A stretch of 64,000 nt of DNA. It comes from Ignelater luminosus (Eukaryota > Arthropoda > Insecta > Coleoptera > Elateridae). The stretch's first letter is position 1, and each line of letters begins with the position of its first letter. Made by a program: the position numbers and the translations under genes. The notes beneath the pieces are model-generated. The model was not told where the DNA came from and did no database searches. It saw nothing but the letters and a program-made list of their open reading frames with translations. The stretch is taken from assembly GCA_011009095.1 (NCBI GenBank), contig VTPC01089954.1, positions 771,742 through 835,741 on the forward strand, given 5' to 3'. Below are positions 13,701 to 24,969 of this stretch, piece by piece.

Positions 13701-16700
13701 AATTTATTTAGTAAAGGTGATATATTATTACCTATTGCGTCTCCTTTTAGGTGATAGTAAACTAATCAAATCTTTGGTTGCTGACGCAAAGATGACGGAT
13801 TGGTTCAATCAGAATATTACCACTACCAGCACAAAAGATGAAAATGGGTAAGGTTTGGTTGTTTAGATGTTTTAATACTTTGTTTCTCTGCACTTTAGTT
13901 TAAATTATGCACTAATAATCGTTTTATTTTATCACTAAAGGCCAATAGCAAAATTGATGGCTCTATTACCAAGGTATAGTATAATATGATACTGTAATAG
14001 CAAGAGTGGTGTAAGGAAATAGGTTTCCAGATTGTCTTAATTTTTCCTGTTACGTGAAAATCTATTTTTTTGATTACAGACTTATAACTGTTTTTATAAT
14101 TATTTATGTTGTTGTATAAGTACAAATATTTTTGTGAATTAAAAGTGTCAAGTGTTTAAGGACAACTACTGTAGATATAAATAGTTTGTTTTGGGTTTAT
14201 TTCGTAGTATACAACTAGGCGCAAACTTGTAGTTGCATTAATTATTAATTCAAGGTAGTAGTTCATCGTGTCAAGGTAAGCAAAGGAGGTCAGATGTGCT
14301 TGTTGCACTATTAACTCTATTGGAATCCTGCCTCTGTTTTATTTATATAATTTTGCACATAAAGAGGTTTGTGCTAAGTTGTAATTCTGTTGTATGACAA
14401 CAATATGGTAATTCGATTTTCTCAAAGATTATTTGTTTCTCAAAAATATCTTAAACTTCAAACTAAATTAAATTCCTTCTTTTAATAGTTTCAACCGAGT
14501 TCAGTTTTTTATATATAAAGGTATTAATACTTTTTACGTTCGTATGAGCATGTGTCGATCGATACCTATGTTGGGTCGCTTTAACCAAACAATTGACTTT
14601 AGGAAAATGTGTCAATTGCACTACCAACTGTTTCTTGCTGATTTTCTTATGCATTAATGCAAGTTGAGCGTGGCGGCCAAAATTTTCACTAGAGATTACT
14701 TGCACTTGTGAAGGATTGTGCATTGCGCGCTTGAAAGATTAATTGAAGGTTCGTTAAACAGTGTTTCTTATCGCAGATTTGAGAGAATCAGTCGATTGGT
14801 ATCTTTTCGCAATTTAGTATACTCATCAAATGTCAGTTGTTTGGTCGGAGCGATGCAGTTTTATGTGTTGATATGCATTGCCTTTGCCGATCAGTGGAAC
14901 ATTCACTGTTAAGTCCTGTTTGATTCAAACCCATATAAAACGTAAAGAATATCTAAACATCAACAAAATGTACTGCAAAATAATGGAAGGTGCTATATCT
15001 AAACAAAGTTTGTTATTATCAATCAGACTTAAATGACGTCATAATTTTGCCGACGATGTTAAAGGACGCAAAATGTTTAAATTAGTTTAAGGAGCTAAAT
15101 TATTTTTAGTAGTAGGGATAAAATTAATTACACGTCGAAGAACTCACAAGATAATAAACATTTCCCTTTTTCAAATTCTCTTAGCATACTTAGTTTAAAA
15201 GATGCAGGGTATCGAAAGGTGCTGGTGGTAAGGTAACCAAGTTTTTCTTTAAATATCTTGAGATGAAATAGTGATTGGGAATAAAATGGTATTAGTCAAG
15301 TATTCAGCGAAAAACATATGAATGAACTTCTCTTCTACAACAGAAAATTATACAAAATCTGATAAATTTAAAACATTCGAATGTTACGGCCAAAGACATA
15401 ATTAGTGACCTACACAGCTGACAATTTAGCCATTGCAGAAGAATGAACTTTTAGCAGACTAGCTCTAGAGTCGAAAACGGGCTAAGTTAAGTTTATTTTT
15501 GCACGATTATACGCGGGATGACCAAACAAGGATCTAGCCCAAAAGCCGGATTTTGGTTACTTTTCTCTAAATCAGTAAGCGTCATCTACTAGAATCACGT
15601 TGAGGCCCGGCTTCAAACAGCCTTGACCATAGAAAGAATGTATTTTTAAATATTCTTACTGGAGGATTGGATTTTCACCAAGTTAAAGATTTTTGTAGCC
15701 CACTCGATGGTGTTTAGACTTCACTAATGTTTATGTTCTCCACTTTTTTAGGCACAGTAACAAACGCGTTGCAGGAAATTGCAGTCTTAAACACTGATTT
15801 TTTCTCAGGGAGAGATTCCGAAGGACAGATCTATAACCTGCTCTTTCGACTACTATCTATTTAATCTGCGATATTCTTCGCAAAGCAAATTCGTAGCAAT
15901 AATCCTTACTTGGCCGTCACCGTCGTGTAATATTATTTGCAAAAAATTCAATATAAATTGGAACGGAATTTCGGGAAAATGTGATTGACTTTAATTTGTC
16001 TACGTGTGTAAGTGATTACGATACGCGTGATACATTTTAACATAGTAGGTAAATATAAAATCCTTACAAAGTCTAAATCGTCAAAGTAATAAATAAAGGT
16101 CAAGCAGTGAATTTTAATTATATTTGTCATGAATACATAATGATAATGCTAGAATTTTGTTAGTTTTAAAAAGAAATTCGTCCAAAAACTCTTGAGACTT
16201 CTAAGGCTTTAAGATACAAAACCCCCAGTATTTAATCTTAAATAAAAATACTCTTCTAGAGAATGTATGTAAATCATGATTTGAAGGAATTTCAAGTATT
16301 AGCTAAGAAATGGCTAACTTTAAAGCTGCCCAGAATGGTGAGTAGAGATGAAAGCCTTCAGGAATTTCTTTTTTAAGAGTCTGCAAGCTTTTTGACTAAA
16401 ATAGCTTTTATTCATAGAATGAGCTCATGAATTAGAAGAATTTAGAAAGTGGCCGAAATGTGAAGAGTGACCAAAATTCTCGGAACCTTTAAGAGCTCTC
16501 CTCACATTTTTGGAATAAAGTGGAAAATAGACTTTACTTGCAGAAAGAAATCATATCTGTCAATAAATAATTGAAACATGACTATACCTAAAATGACAAT
16601 AAAGACTTTAAAATATTTTTGTCTTTAGAAACTTTTAGTTTGAAAATCAGTCGCTGCCATTGTCAGTGTTCATCATGACAATAAGAATTTTCAAGAATTT

Positions 16701-19700
16701 CTATGTGATTAAATATCCACAATCTTTTAAATGAAATAAGAAACAGATTCTACTGAAATCTAAAATCAGGCAATAACACTTTGAAAAATATCTGTTTTGG
16801 GGAACTTTCAGATTTCTCATTCAATGAGGAAAAATTAGTTAGTTTTATTTTAAAGTATGATTAGGTGTTAAGTAAAGTAAGAATTTGTTAAAAGGTCCAG
16901 AGAAAAACTAAACCAATGAATCAAAGCTTTAGACAATGATGTTAATAATTCACAATTATTTTATTGAGTTAAAATTCCTTGACCATTTTTAGATCTTGTA
17001 GGTAATGATAGACATTGCAGAAAAATGATTTTTTTCTTTTCTCATTTTTTTTCATTCTTTCTCTTTTTTGGCCATAACTCAAAAACTAAAAGAGTTGGCT
17101 CAGATTTTTTTCTATCTTAGATTGTTAACTAACAAAACAAAATTAGTAAGAAAACCTCGTTGAACCTAATTTTATTTTTTATTATAAACCGATTTTAATT
17201 GAATCAAAAGTTCAAAAAAGGAATATATGATACATCATTTATAACATGTTAGGTACCTTTTTGCCACTTTCGATTCAATTCTGAAACATCAAATTTGAAA
17301 TGATTGAATAATTCTAAGTCATAAAATAACTAAAGGCTGTTGAAGGTTTGTTGTTGTTTCAAAAGTCTATTGAAGACACGAATAATATTTGATAGCATTT
17401 AATAACATTTTGTGAACTGTGCAACAGATAACGAGCAGAGGTCAGATACTTAATAGTATAGTACTTTATATGTACTACTTCCATACATATACAAGATACT
17501 GAATCATCAGGATGAAGTCTATTTTTAGTTTTCTAAGTATTCTTTTATCCTTATCATCAGTACGGTATAAGAACAATGACCAAAATGCTCTGTTTGCAAT
17601 GATGTTAATTGATGTTAATCAGGGTCGCCGCGTGTATATGAACCGTCTTTGCCGAACTTTAAAAACCTTTCTTGCTTTTCGCATGGAGGTTTCCTTTGGG
17701 CTCAATCAAAATGCCGCCCCTTTGATTAACCGTTCTTTAGTTAGTCGTCCTGCACACCTACACGTGGCGGCCCTGATGTTAATGATACGTAAATATTAGG
17801 TAAACATAATTATTAATATTTTTTTTCAGTGCATTTGCAGCTGGATTAATAAAATTCTTGCCTAATATTCAGGTTTAATGCTACCGAGGATCTTATGGAC
17901 AAACCATTTGCATTTTTCATCCAGAAAAGATGTGGTATCATTAGTTTATTAGTTTTTATTTTTACAGGCATGAATTTATCAAACGTTTCGGTATCACAGT
18001 TGCATTTTTATCAACCTACAGTGGACTTACACGATGGCAAGATTTTCCCCAAAACATTGGCGATAGAGACACTCGAGATGAACCGTATGTATTCTTCATT
18101 AATTTTAGTTCCACATATCACGGACATAAATTATTTAATAATTTCAGTCACTTTCATCAACTTCACAACAAAGCTATTGATGAAGTTTGGTACAAACGTG
18201 CTGTAGAGCAGCATTTTATAGAACCAAGGAGTTTTGTTTATTCTGTCCCATTTGACATAGGTAGAATTATTTCGTATTGTTTGTTCTGCTTTAATATTTA
18301 AAGTAATATCTTGTAGGAAACGAGAATTATACAGTTGTTACCGCTAGTCATGCCATATTCAAGGAAGATGGATTAAGAAAGGCACCAGCTGCTGTTGTTG
18401 GTTTTCAATTCTATGAGAGTGCATTACACACATTATTTACAAAAATTACAAGTAATGTAAGTATAGCTACTTACTATATTATTTCCAGATCATTTACTTA
18501 CGTTTGTTTTTCAAAATATCTGCTCTGAAGTAACTATGAATCCTAAACCACTGATGTTTAGTGTTACTTAATTTAAAAAAACTATATTTTTTGCAGTGCG
18601 GTGACATACATTGTAAAAGAACTTGCACCTCCGAAGAACTGTATTGCTTAGTTCTTGATGATAATGGTTATGTAATTGTAAGTGACGACCGTGCAGATAC
18701 AGGTCGATTTTTCGGCGAGATTCGTGCAGATATAATGGCTCAATTATTAGAAGAAGGTGTCTATAAACCAAATCGTATGTACGATTACCAAGCAACCTGT
18801 TTCCGAAGCACTGATACTGGAAATCCAGCTTCTAGATGTCTGACAGTAAGATTCTATGCTAAAGAGATTTTTAACACGCCACATTCTCTATTCTAACACT
18901 TGCAGTATCTTACACACTTTACACAAATTTTAAAATGGTTACAAAGTAGTTTAACAATTTTGTTTTGGAATTTCGTTAATGGTGTTGAATATGAAACACG
19001 CGACCCGTACACAATGGAATTTAAAAGCTGGCGTTTAGAAAAATTGACCGCTTTCACGTGCGACAATGAATTTTGGATTTACAAAATTAATTCTCAAGAT
19101 TACGAGCAAACCTATACCGAGAAATGTTCACGGTAGGTACATTAAACACTCGGAAGTCTGGTAATAAAAAACAAACGTGACTTGATTATAACGAAAATAA
19201 ATATTCAATAATGCTGTAAGGATGCAGGAAACTTACAACCTTATGAAAGTTTTAGCAATTTCGCTATCTAAAATAATTTCTGATAATTCCTCGGAGTTTA
19301 TGGCAAACTTTCGGCAATCTGGATTATCGTGCTTATTTAGAAAACTCGACCATGGCTCAAACTTAACTTGTGGGCATCGATTTAATCGAATTAATATGTC
19401 GATAGAAAGAAGTTTAGCATGTTACCCTAGCTTAGCTCTAATGAGTCTAACAATTATAGCCAGACTGGCTAGGAAGACTAGGGGTCTAAAGACTCCGAGA
19501 CTAAACTAATCTGGGGGCCAAATAGGGCCGAATTCCAAAACCTCATCTTTTGCCAGGAGAGAAAATATAATATAAGAGCCAAAATATCTATAAACATTGG
19601 AGCCGCACTGGACTAGTTCGATCGTGCTATCAACATGACAAAATCTAAGACGAATCCTTAATTCACTGGGCTGCTTGCAAAGCAATGGTTTGTAATTCAT

Positions 19701-22565
19701 TATTAATAAAATGTTTAGTTTTGCTTTTAATCTAGTGTTGACATTTCTGATGTGTTGAACATGAAATAATTTGTAATCAGTTAGTTGTTAGTTCAATTAA
19801 TTGATGACAATCAAATTCAAATAGAAATCCAAATATGTTCTGCTTAAAAAATGGTTTTTCCACTCACCTAAGAAGATTAGGTCATAAAAAAAAACTCCTA
19901 CTAGAAGGTTGGCTTTAATGTCGGTGACGGGTGTGGTTCAGAAAACCATAGTGCAGCATCCAAACCGATGACTTAATCAAAACGAGAAATACTTTTGAGT
20001 ACTGCTCTGTTGCATTGGTTTTGTCTTAAACTGAAATAATTGCTCTGCGAAGAATTCTCCGAAACACGCAATAACTAAATGTCAAAAAATGTCGTGGCCT
20101 TGAACTTACCCTGAGCTACGTTTTGCCTTTACTTAGCTGTAACAAAGTTGGTAGCTTCCCTACGTATAATGATAAGAAAACACAAAACACCCATTTCGTT
20201 TATTTAGAGTGTCCTTGAAGGCTGCTCAAAGTAAACAAAATAATATTGAAAAGTAATAGTATAAGAAGCCATAAATATTGTAGTTGACATTAGAAATTAT
20301 ATCAGTTATACATCCATAGTAATTAATAGAGACATTGCTCCTCGTTATTACTAATTGTTAATTCTGTTTCAGTATTTGCTCCGACATAACAATCAGTACC
20401 AAGACTTAACTTTGAAACTTATTTTTATTACCAGACTTCAATAGAAATGCCTAGTCCTTTCGATAAAAAACAAATTTCTTTTTTTACTTACATGTATTTA
20501 CATATTTCTAGACCATTTATTGCTCAACACATAAGATTCAGTAACCTACTTTTATTGGTAATTGACAACACTTGCCCAATAACACTAAACAGAACCGTAA
20601 CACATCCCCTAACATTTCGAAAAATTGAATATTACACAGAAAGAAGATGCTTGCTTGGAGAAAACAATAATTTTTATCGTAGACATTACTTAGAGTGTTC
20701 TAAGGATGAGACCATGAATGTGAGATGATTAACTTTAATTGTTTTATAATTATTAACCTTAGCGGTTGTGTTTTAGGAAACACTATTGGAAAAATGCACA
20801 GCATCTTCAGCACAAGTATACACATACACAATAACCATTGTTTTTTGTATAGAATTGTTTCTTTGATACACACAACACAATAACACATCATTGCAAGTAT
20901 GTAGTTACTTATATACAGTAGTAGTAATTGTAGTAATATTGGAATTTACAATGTATTTGTGTTGTATTTCATACAACATGATACCATAGAAATTTTAGTT
21001 TTCGTAGAAACCGCATTGTAGATTCTGGCAAACCTAATATTACTATACTCATTGAATGGTCGAGATACTATAAGTAATAAACCGTGTTTAAAAAGTAGGA
21101 TTGTTAATTGTTTTGCCATAAGTATGGTTTTATATTGGTATAGTTATACATAGAATGTTTATCTCTATTCCAACCACTTTTAGTTTTTCTCTTAGGTATG
21201 TACTACTGTCCATGCTAGTCAACTTTGCACTTGATGCCTATAGACCAAATCGTCGCGATTTATGATGTGGATACTCCATAAACTAAAAACAACTTGATAG
21301 GCAAAGACACAAAACTAATTCAGGAACTGGATCAGCTTTGTTATTCTATTAAAAGCAGTCAGTATAAGAGTTGCGTATAAGATGCACATACCCCATACCA
21401 TCAAAAATCTTTCATTCAATATTTTCTCAAGACTTATCCAAAATCATCACCTAACACAAACTTTCTCAAAAACTTATTTAAAGTCACTCTATCGAGATAA
21501 GCATATCTTTATCAAGATTATGTATAAGAAAGCCTAAATCGCTTGAAAGAACAACTAAAAGTCATGTTTTCAAGCAATTTGTTTCTTCATTATATCTACT
21601 GAATGTTATTTTTACTTTTAGACATGGCGAAATATCTAATATATGCCATTAATATAAAGTTTTTAATTACTTTATAACATTTCAGCCATTTAAACAATTT
21701 TATGGAATAACCCAATGGGCATTTGCAACCTTGATATACTTCATAAAATCAACATGGGCTAACGAAATGTATCCAACCTATGAGCCAGATCAAGAAGAAA
21801 TGGAAGACCCTCATGTTGTTGATGAACCTCCTTTTAAATCTAATGAAAAAGAATTTGATCGCAGACTGTTAATTAATAAAACACGACCTGAAACTTGTGA
21901 TCAAGAAATGTTTTTGTACACATTGGGTTATAAGAACACAACGGGTGAAGCTTTCAACAGATCAATGAGTAATAATTGCACAAGGTACTTTTAATATAAA
22001 AAAATATAATATGTGTATACTATAGCATGAAATATTTTGTAATGCCATTTTTTAATATTTTCAGACCTTTTATAGTCCAACCTGTTATTGGCAGCAATAT
22101 GATCTTACTTGTAATAAATAATATTTGTCTACCAGAACCAAAAGCCATTCTAATGCCTGACCCACAAGAAGTTGATTACAACACAAGTTTAATTTGTTAT
22201 CGTGTCAGGCACGATGCTTATCCCAGAAGAAATTACATGAGCTGTATTAACAGAAGTATTCATGTAAGTATTGCAGCTAAAACATAAATATATTGAAATA
22301 CGTAAATAATGAATAAAATGTAATAAGACAGATATCATAACTCTCAGCTGAGATTTTAAAAAATGAATGACCCGTTGTGTATTTAATATAACTTAACTTG
22401 GTTCACCAACACTATTTGTTAAAGCTAATCTCAATACTGTAATAATATGCATTTATTAATGTACTTTGTTTTTAGGAACGTGAAATAGAATTGTGCGGAA
22501 GAGGGACCACTTTATCTGTGCCATTTGTACTCTTACTACTGATGTTAGTAATAAGGGCACCATAG
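1790..22565 (+). CDS. CACNA2D3-like: Voltage-gated calcium channel alpha2/delta subunit (5' partial)
   Basis: Extracellular auxiliary subunit that promotes surface delivery and presynaptic placement of CaV channels. Common exons, all with consistent phases: 1790-1943, 2002-2133, 2192-2451, 2513-2642, 2698-2880, 5844-6121, 6189-6272, 6896-6976, 12959-13033, 13089-13265, 13320-13528, 13583-13692, 13751-13847, 17968-18084, 18148-18260, 18317-18456, 18597-18845. They continue into module A (18906-20866) or module B (21686-22565). Domains in order: VWA_N ([19 protein letters not shown] across two exons); VWA with the MIDAS motif DRSGS at 2293-2307 and ITDG near 2730; Cache region ([16 protein letters not shown]); a second Cache-like part ([15 protein letters not shown]); then a Cys-rich block with [15 protein letters not shown] and GRFFGEI. 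About 1037 or 1058 residues are encoded in the window without the 57-nt cassette. Family membership is clear. Which insect paralogue it is (straightjacket or another) is not certain. Confidence 0.93.
2881..5843 (+). other. alpha2/delta intron, 3 kb
   Basis: Phase-1 intron between the exon ending in the VWA domain and the exon starting GYYVHLST. I see no convincing gene or element; short open frames on either strand lack coding character. Confidence 0.6.
6373..6429 (+). CDS. Candidate 57-nt cassette exon of alpha2/delta
   Basis: A 57-nt open segment with AG before it and GTAACC after it. It encodes 19 residues beginning NISEQVQLN and ending TVIRE. Both flanking common exons (ending at 6272, starting at 6896) meet in phase 0, so the segment can be included or skipped without changing frame. 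It would insert at the loop before [11 protein letters not shown] in the Cache region, where vertebrate alpha2/delta proteins also carry extra residues. The upstream pyrimidine tract is weak, so this is a candidate rather than a certain exon. Confidence 0.5.
8243..8284. repeat. 21-bp perfect tandem duplication
   Basis: Two identical 21-bp units beginning ATGAATAGAGGGGTTAG lie head to tail within the alpha2/delta intron. Confidence 0.9.
9830..10190. repeat. GC-elevated dispersed repeat fragment
   Basis: A stretch clearly richer in G and C than the intron around it. The segment 10084-10115 matches 60336-60367 in the Pgk intron at about 25 of 32 positions, and a similar vocabulary (TCGGGCC, GACCTG) occurs at 7480-7560. 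This looks like an old dispersed repeat; the family is not identified. Confidence 0.45.
11024..12640 (-). pseudogene. Decayed non-LTR retrotransposon reverse transcriptase
   Basis: Minus-strand remnants of a Jockey/R1-type reverse transcriptase. The piece at 12432-12638 reads [20 protein letters not shown] followed by DPSSY, the usual start of the fingers/palm region. The next piece (about 12280-12440, another frame) has GFRTGRS and LLDMESALN, matching conserved RT motifs. At about 12064-12081 FSDDTAF matches the catalytic F/Y-x-DD motif. Several stops and frame changes separate these blocks, so the copy is dead. The 3' part down to about 11020 is assigned only by continuity. It sits antisense inside the alpha2/delta intron. 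Confidence 0.7.
13848..17967 (+). other. alpha2/delta intron, 4.1 kb
   Basis: Phase-2 intron between KDENG and HEFIKRF. It is mostly AT-rich sequence without recognisable features, apart from an unexplained 96-codon open frame at 17512-17799 with a different base composition. Confidence 0.65.
17512..17799 (+). other. Unexplained open frame inside alpha2/delta intron
   Basis: A 95-residue frame whose right two thirds (from about 17610) is GC-richer than the surrounding intron and uses GCC and CGC codons. No stop interrupts it up to 17799. I recognise no domain. It cannot be an alpha2/delta exon in the expected phase, because the flanking exons join directly and give the expected protein. It could be a piece of inserted foreign or transposon DNA. 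Confidence 0.25.
18906..20866 (+). CDS. alpha2/delta C-terminal module A (alternative 3' end)
   Basis: Three exons: 18906-19132 (227 nt, phase 0 to 2), 20512-20719 (208 nt, phase 2 to 0) and 20777-20866 (90 nt, ends in TGA). They encode 174 residues starting [15 protein letters not shown], with a CDNEFWIY segment, C-S-R at the first junction, [20 protein letters not shown], then RRHYLEC. The last exon ends in a hydrophobic tail ([14 protein letters not shown]), as expected of a GPI-anchor or membrane signal. An AATAAA lies at 21076-21081, before module B begins, so this can be a complete 3' end. The exon phases match module B exactly. Confidence 0.85.
21076..21081 (+). terminator. Candidate poly(A) signal for module A transcripts
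   Basis: AATAAA about 210 bases after the module A stop codon, followed by T/G-rich sequence. It would end transcripts before module B. Confidence 0.45.
21686..22565 (+). CDS. alpha2/delta C-terminal module B (alternative 3' end)
   Basis: Three exons: 21686-21984 (299 nt, phase 0 to 2), 22065-22263 (199 nt, phase 2 to 0) and 22476-22565 (90 nt, ends in TAG). They encode 195 residues starting [19 protein letters not shown], with [12 protein letters not shown] at the first junction, [20 protein letters not shown], then RRNYMSC. The tail [20 protein letters not shown] resembles a GPI-attachment signal, as found in alpha2/delta proteins. Module B is longer than A between the first hydrophobic helix and the CD-x-E motif because of an acidic insert ([13 protein letters not shown]). 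It can splice directly from the common exon ending at 18845. Confidence 0.87.
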
Positions 22566-23598
22566 ATTAATTAAGTTGTACTATATTATCTTTAAACTAG
22601 ATTTTATCTGTGATATGTAAATTTAAATTTGATTGCTCTATTTGTCCTTTCAATAGATATCAGTTTAAGTTATTTTTTTGTGTTATTTTTCATCCTACCT
22701 AAATGGAAAGAATTCGTTTAACAAATCGACTTATTTCTTACTATCAACATACAGTGTGCCTAATTTAAGGCTCTACAAGTACGTGGACAACACACTTTGC
22801 ATATCATGGATATCTTCGTGATACAAAATATAGTTTCCAGTTCTTAAAAGGGATCTCTACGAAAAACAAAAAAATTAAAAATGATTAGAATACTACACTA
22901 CTTGTCACTTTGATAAAAATCTTTTCATATTTGATAATTATCCAACCTTACATTACCTGTAATGACATCTCGTTTCATATAACTTTGATCTCTAGTTAAA
23001 AGTGACATATCAGATTCAGTCATTTGCAATGTGTGTTGCCTATCTGCGTGTAAAGAGTTAAATTGGGCATACTGTACTTGGTCTGATTTAAATTACTTTT
23101 TCCGGATTGGGTATGATAAGCTAATGCAAAATAGAATTAAATCAGGTAGGTATTCCACATTTTTTATTGCCAGAAGTGCAAAAGTTGGAAACTCCCGCAG
23201 TTCTTAGACTATCACGGTTGCCTCGTAGGCGGTAAACTGATACCCGTGATGTGCGAAATATGCCAACTGCTGTTACCGAATTACAGAACATCACTATATG
23301 ATTTTATAAATTAAATACTGTCGTTGTTCGTTGTACACATAATTATTCTGATTTTATTTATTATTTTCCGGCGTCAATTATTAGTTGACAGCTTATAAAG
23401 TTATAAGGAAACCGTGACCGTCTAAGAACCGTGAGAAACTCTAACAACACGGTTAAAATAAAAAAAAAATGTTTTATGAAGAAACTAGTGTATGTTCTCC
23501 AAGTCTCAGCATGCAAGCTGAATAAATTTTGTTACAAGGAGACCAGCAACAGTCTATTCAAAACAGAAACTTCAAAATTATTTTTGCAAAATTCTAAA
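22566..23598. other. Intergenic; 3' UTR and possible small inverted-repeat element
   Basis: The left part is likely the 3' UTR of the module B transcript. Two arms, near 23186-23223 and 23408-23448, are imperfect inverted copies (shared core GTTCTTAGAC / GTCTAAGAAC), suggesting an old MITE of about 260 bp. No gene is seen. Confidence 0.4.
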
Positions 23599-23600
23599 TA

Positions 23601-24906
23601 AAGGGTTTTCCAATAAGAGGTGTTATTTTGATATTCAAAGAAAAGTGCCATTTTTTAATATAAATGATCGGATGTTTATTTCATTATAAAGAGGAAGGTA
23701 TGCCGTTAATAGTGGAAAATAACATCAGGGAAATGACCACCACGACCACGCTTACAGGACAATATCCTTTTCATGAAATTTTCCATAACCAAATCGCAAA
23801 GTGGCTGCCCTATGTCCTCGATAGCCTCACGAATTCCATCTTTGAGGTCTTGAATCGACGCTGGGCTGTTGGCGTAGACCTTCTCTTTCACGTGGCCCCA
23901 AAGAAAGAAGTCGCAAGGTGTTAAATCACAAGATCTCGGTGGCCAATTGTGATCACCTCTTCGAGAGATAACACGGTCCGGAAACTTTTTTCCGTAAAAG
24001 ATCAATGGTTTCGTTGCTTGTGTGGCACGTAGCGCCGTCTTGTTGAAAGTAAACGTTGTCCAGATCAATACCATCCAATTCCGGCCATAAAAAATCGTTA
24101 ATCATCTCTCGATAGCGCAATCCAGTCACCGTAACTGTTGCTCCAGCCTCATTTTCGAAAAAGTAAGGTCCAATGACTCCGCCGGACCATAAACCGCACC
24201 AAACAGTCACACGTTGAGGATAGAGAGACTTTTCAACAATAACTCTTGGATTTTCTGAGCCCCAGGTCCGACAATTTTGCTTGTTGACGAAGCCACCGAG
24301 GTGGAAACGGGCCTCATCACTCAAGATGATTTTTCGATGGAATTCTGGATCATTTTCATGCATTTCAACGACCCAATCAGCAAAGACACGACGTTGTTGA
24401 TGATCGGCCGGCTTGAGTTCTTGTGTTAACTGGACTTTATAAGCCTTAAGACCCAAATCTTTATGCAAAATACGGTGTAATGACGTTTGTGGAATGGCTA
24501 ATTCCAAAGAACGACGAGGAATGGACAAACCTGGGTTTTCTTTAACACTTTCGGCTACAACAGCAATATTCTCGGCTGTTCTTGAGCGACGTGCACGGGT
24601 TTTATTCTTCACATCACTAACTTGTCCCAAGAGCTCGAATTTTTTCACCAATTTCTGTATTGCGGTCCGACAAGGTGCTTCACGGTGACCCAAAAATGTT
24701 CGAGTTTTACGAACCGTCTCTGCCAAATTTTCACCATTTTTATAGTGAATTTTAATAATTTCAATGCGTTGTTGAAGCGTGTATCGTTCCATATTTATTA
24801 ATGGCGTAGTTTCTACTTGTCAACTGTCAAAAAATGATAGCTTCAAAAGTGACATCTACCGAAATAGCGGACTATTCAAAATAACACCTCTTATTGGAAA
24901 ACCCTT
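23601..24906 (-). mobile_element. Mariner-type DNA transposon, DD41D (rosa-like) group
   Basis: Complete 1306-bp element with 30-bp perfect terminal inverted repeats (23601-23630 and 24877-24906, beginning AAGGGTTTTCCAATAAGAGG), flanked by TA on both sides (23599-23600, 24907-24908), the target duplication of the Tc1/mariner superfamily. It encodes one transposase on the minus strand. Perfect repeats imply a fairly recent insertion. Confidence 0.93.
23706..24792 (-). pseudogene. Mariner transposase with a single frameshift
   Basis: Cut-and-paste transposase. The N-terminal part from ATG at 24792 has a helix-turn-helix region (residues 1-110), then the DDE/D domain with D159 (ILSDEARFH) and D252 (FQQDGATCH). 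The frame breaks in a run of six T on the plus strand (23986-23991) and continues in the neighbouring frame with NWPPRSCDLTPCDFFLWG to the stop at 23706. Across the break the second and third aspartates are 41 residues apart, which places it in the DD41D (rosa) group. Apart from this one-base length change the frame is open, so the copy is young or the break is a sequencing error. Confidence 0.9.
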
Positions 24907-24951
24907 TATGTCAAAATCTCACTCGGAACCGCGCAAACCATGACTGCCTTT

Positions 24952-24969
24952 CCCCCTCCCCCCCCCCCC
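24952..24969. repeat. Poly-C tract
   Basis: Runs of five and then twelve C just outside the right end of the mariner. A simple repeat. Confidence 0.9.

Noticed and set aside
17828-17940. Possible extra alpha2/delta exons ([14 protein letters not shown], then NATEDLMDK in another frame)
   Set aside because: The frames do not join, and exons 13847 and 17968 splice directly to give the expected protein.
19222-19509. 95-residue plus-strand open frame in the module A intron
   Set aside because: Lies between exons 19132 and 20512, has no domain and no splice-compatible phase.
24494-24688. Plus-strand open frame inside the mariner
   Set aside because: Shadow of the transposase on the other strand.
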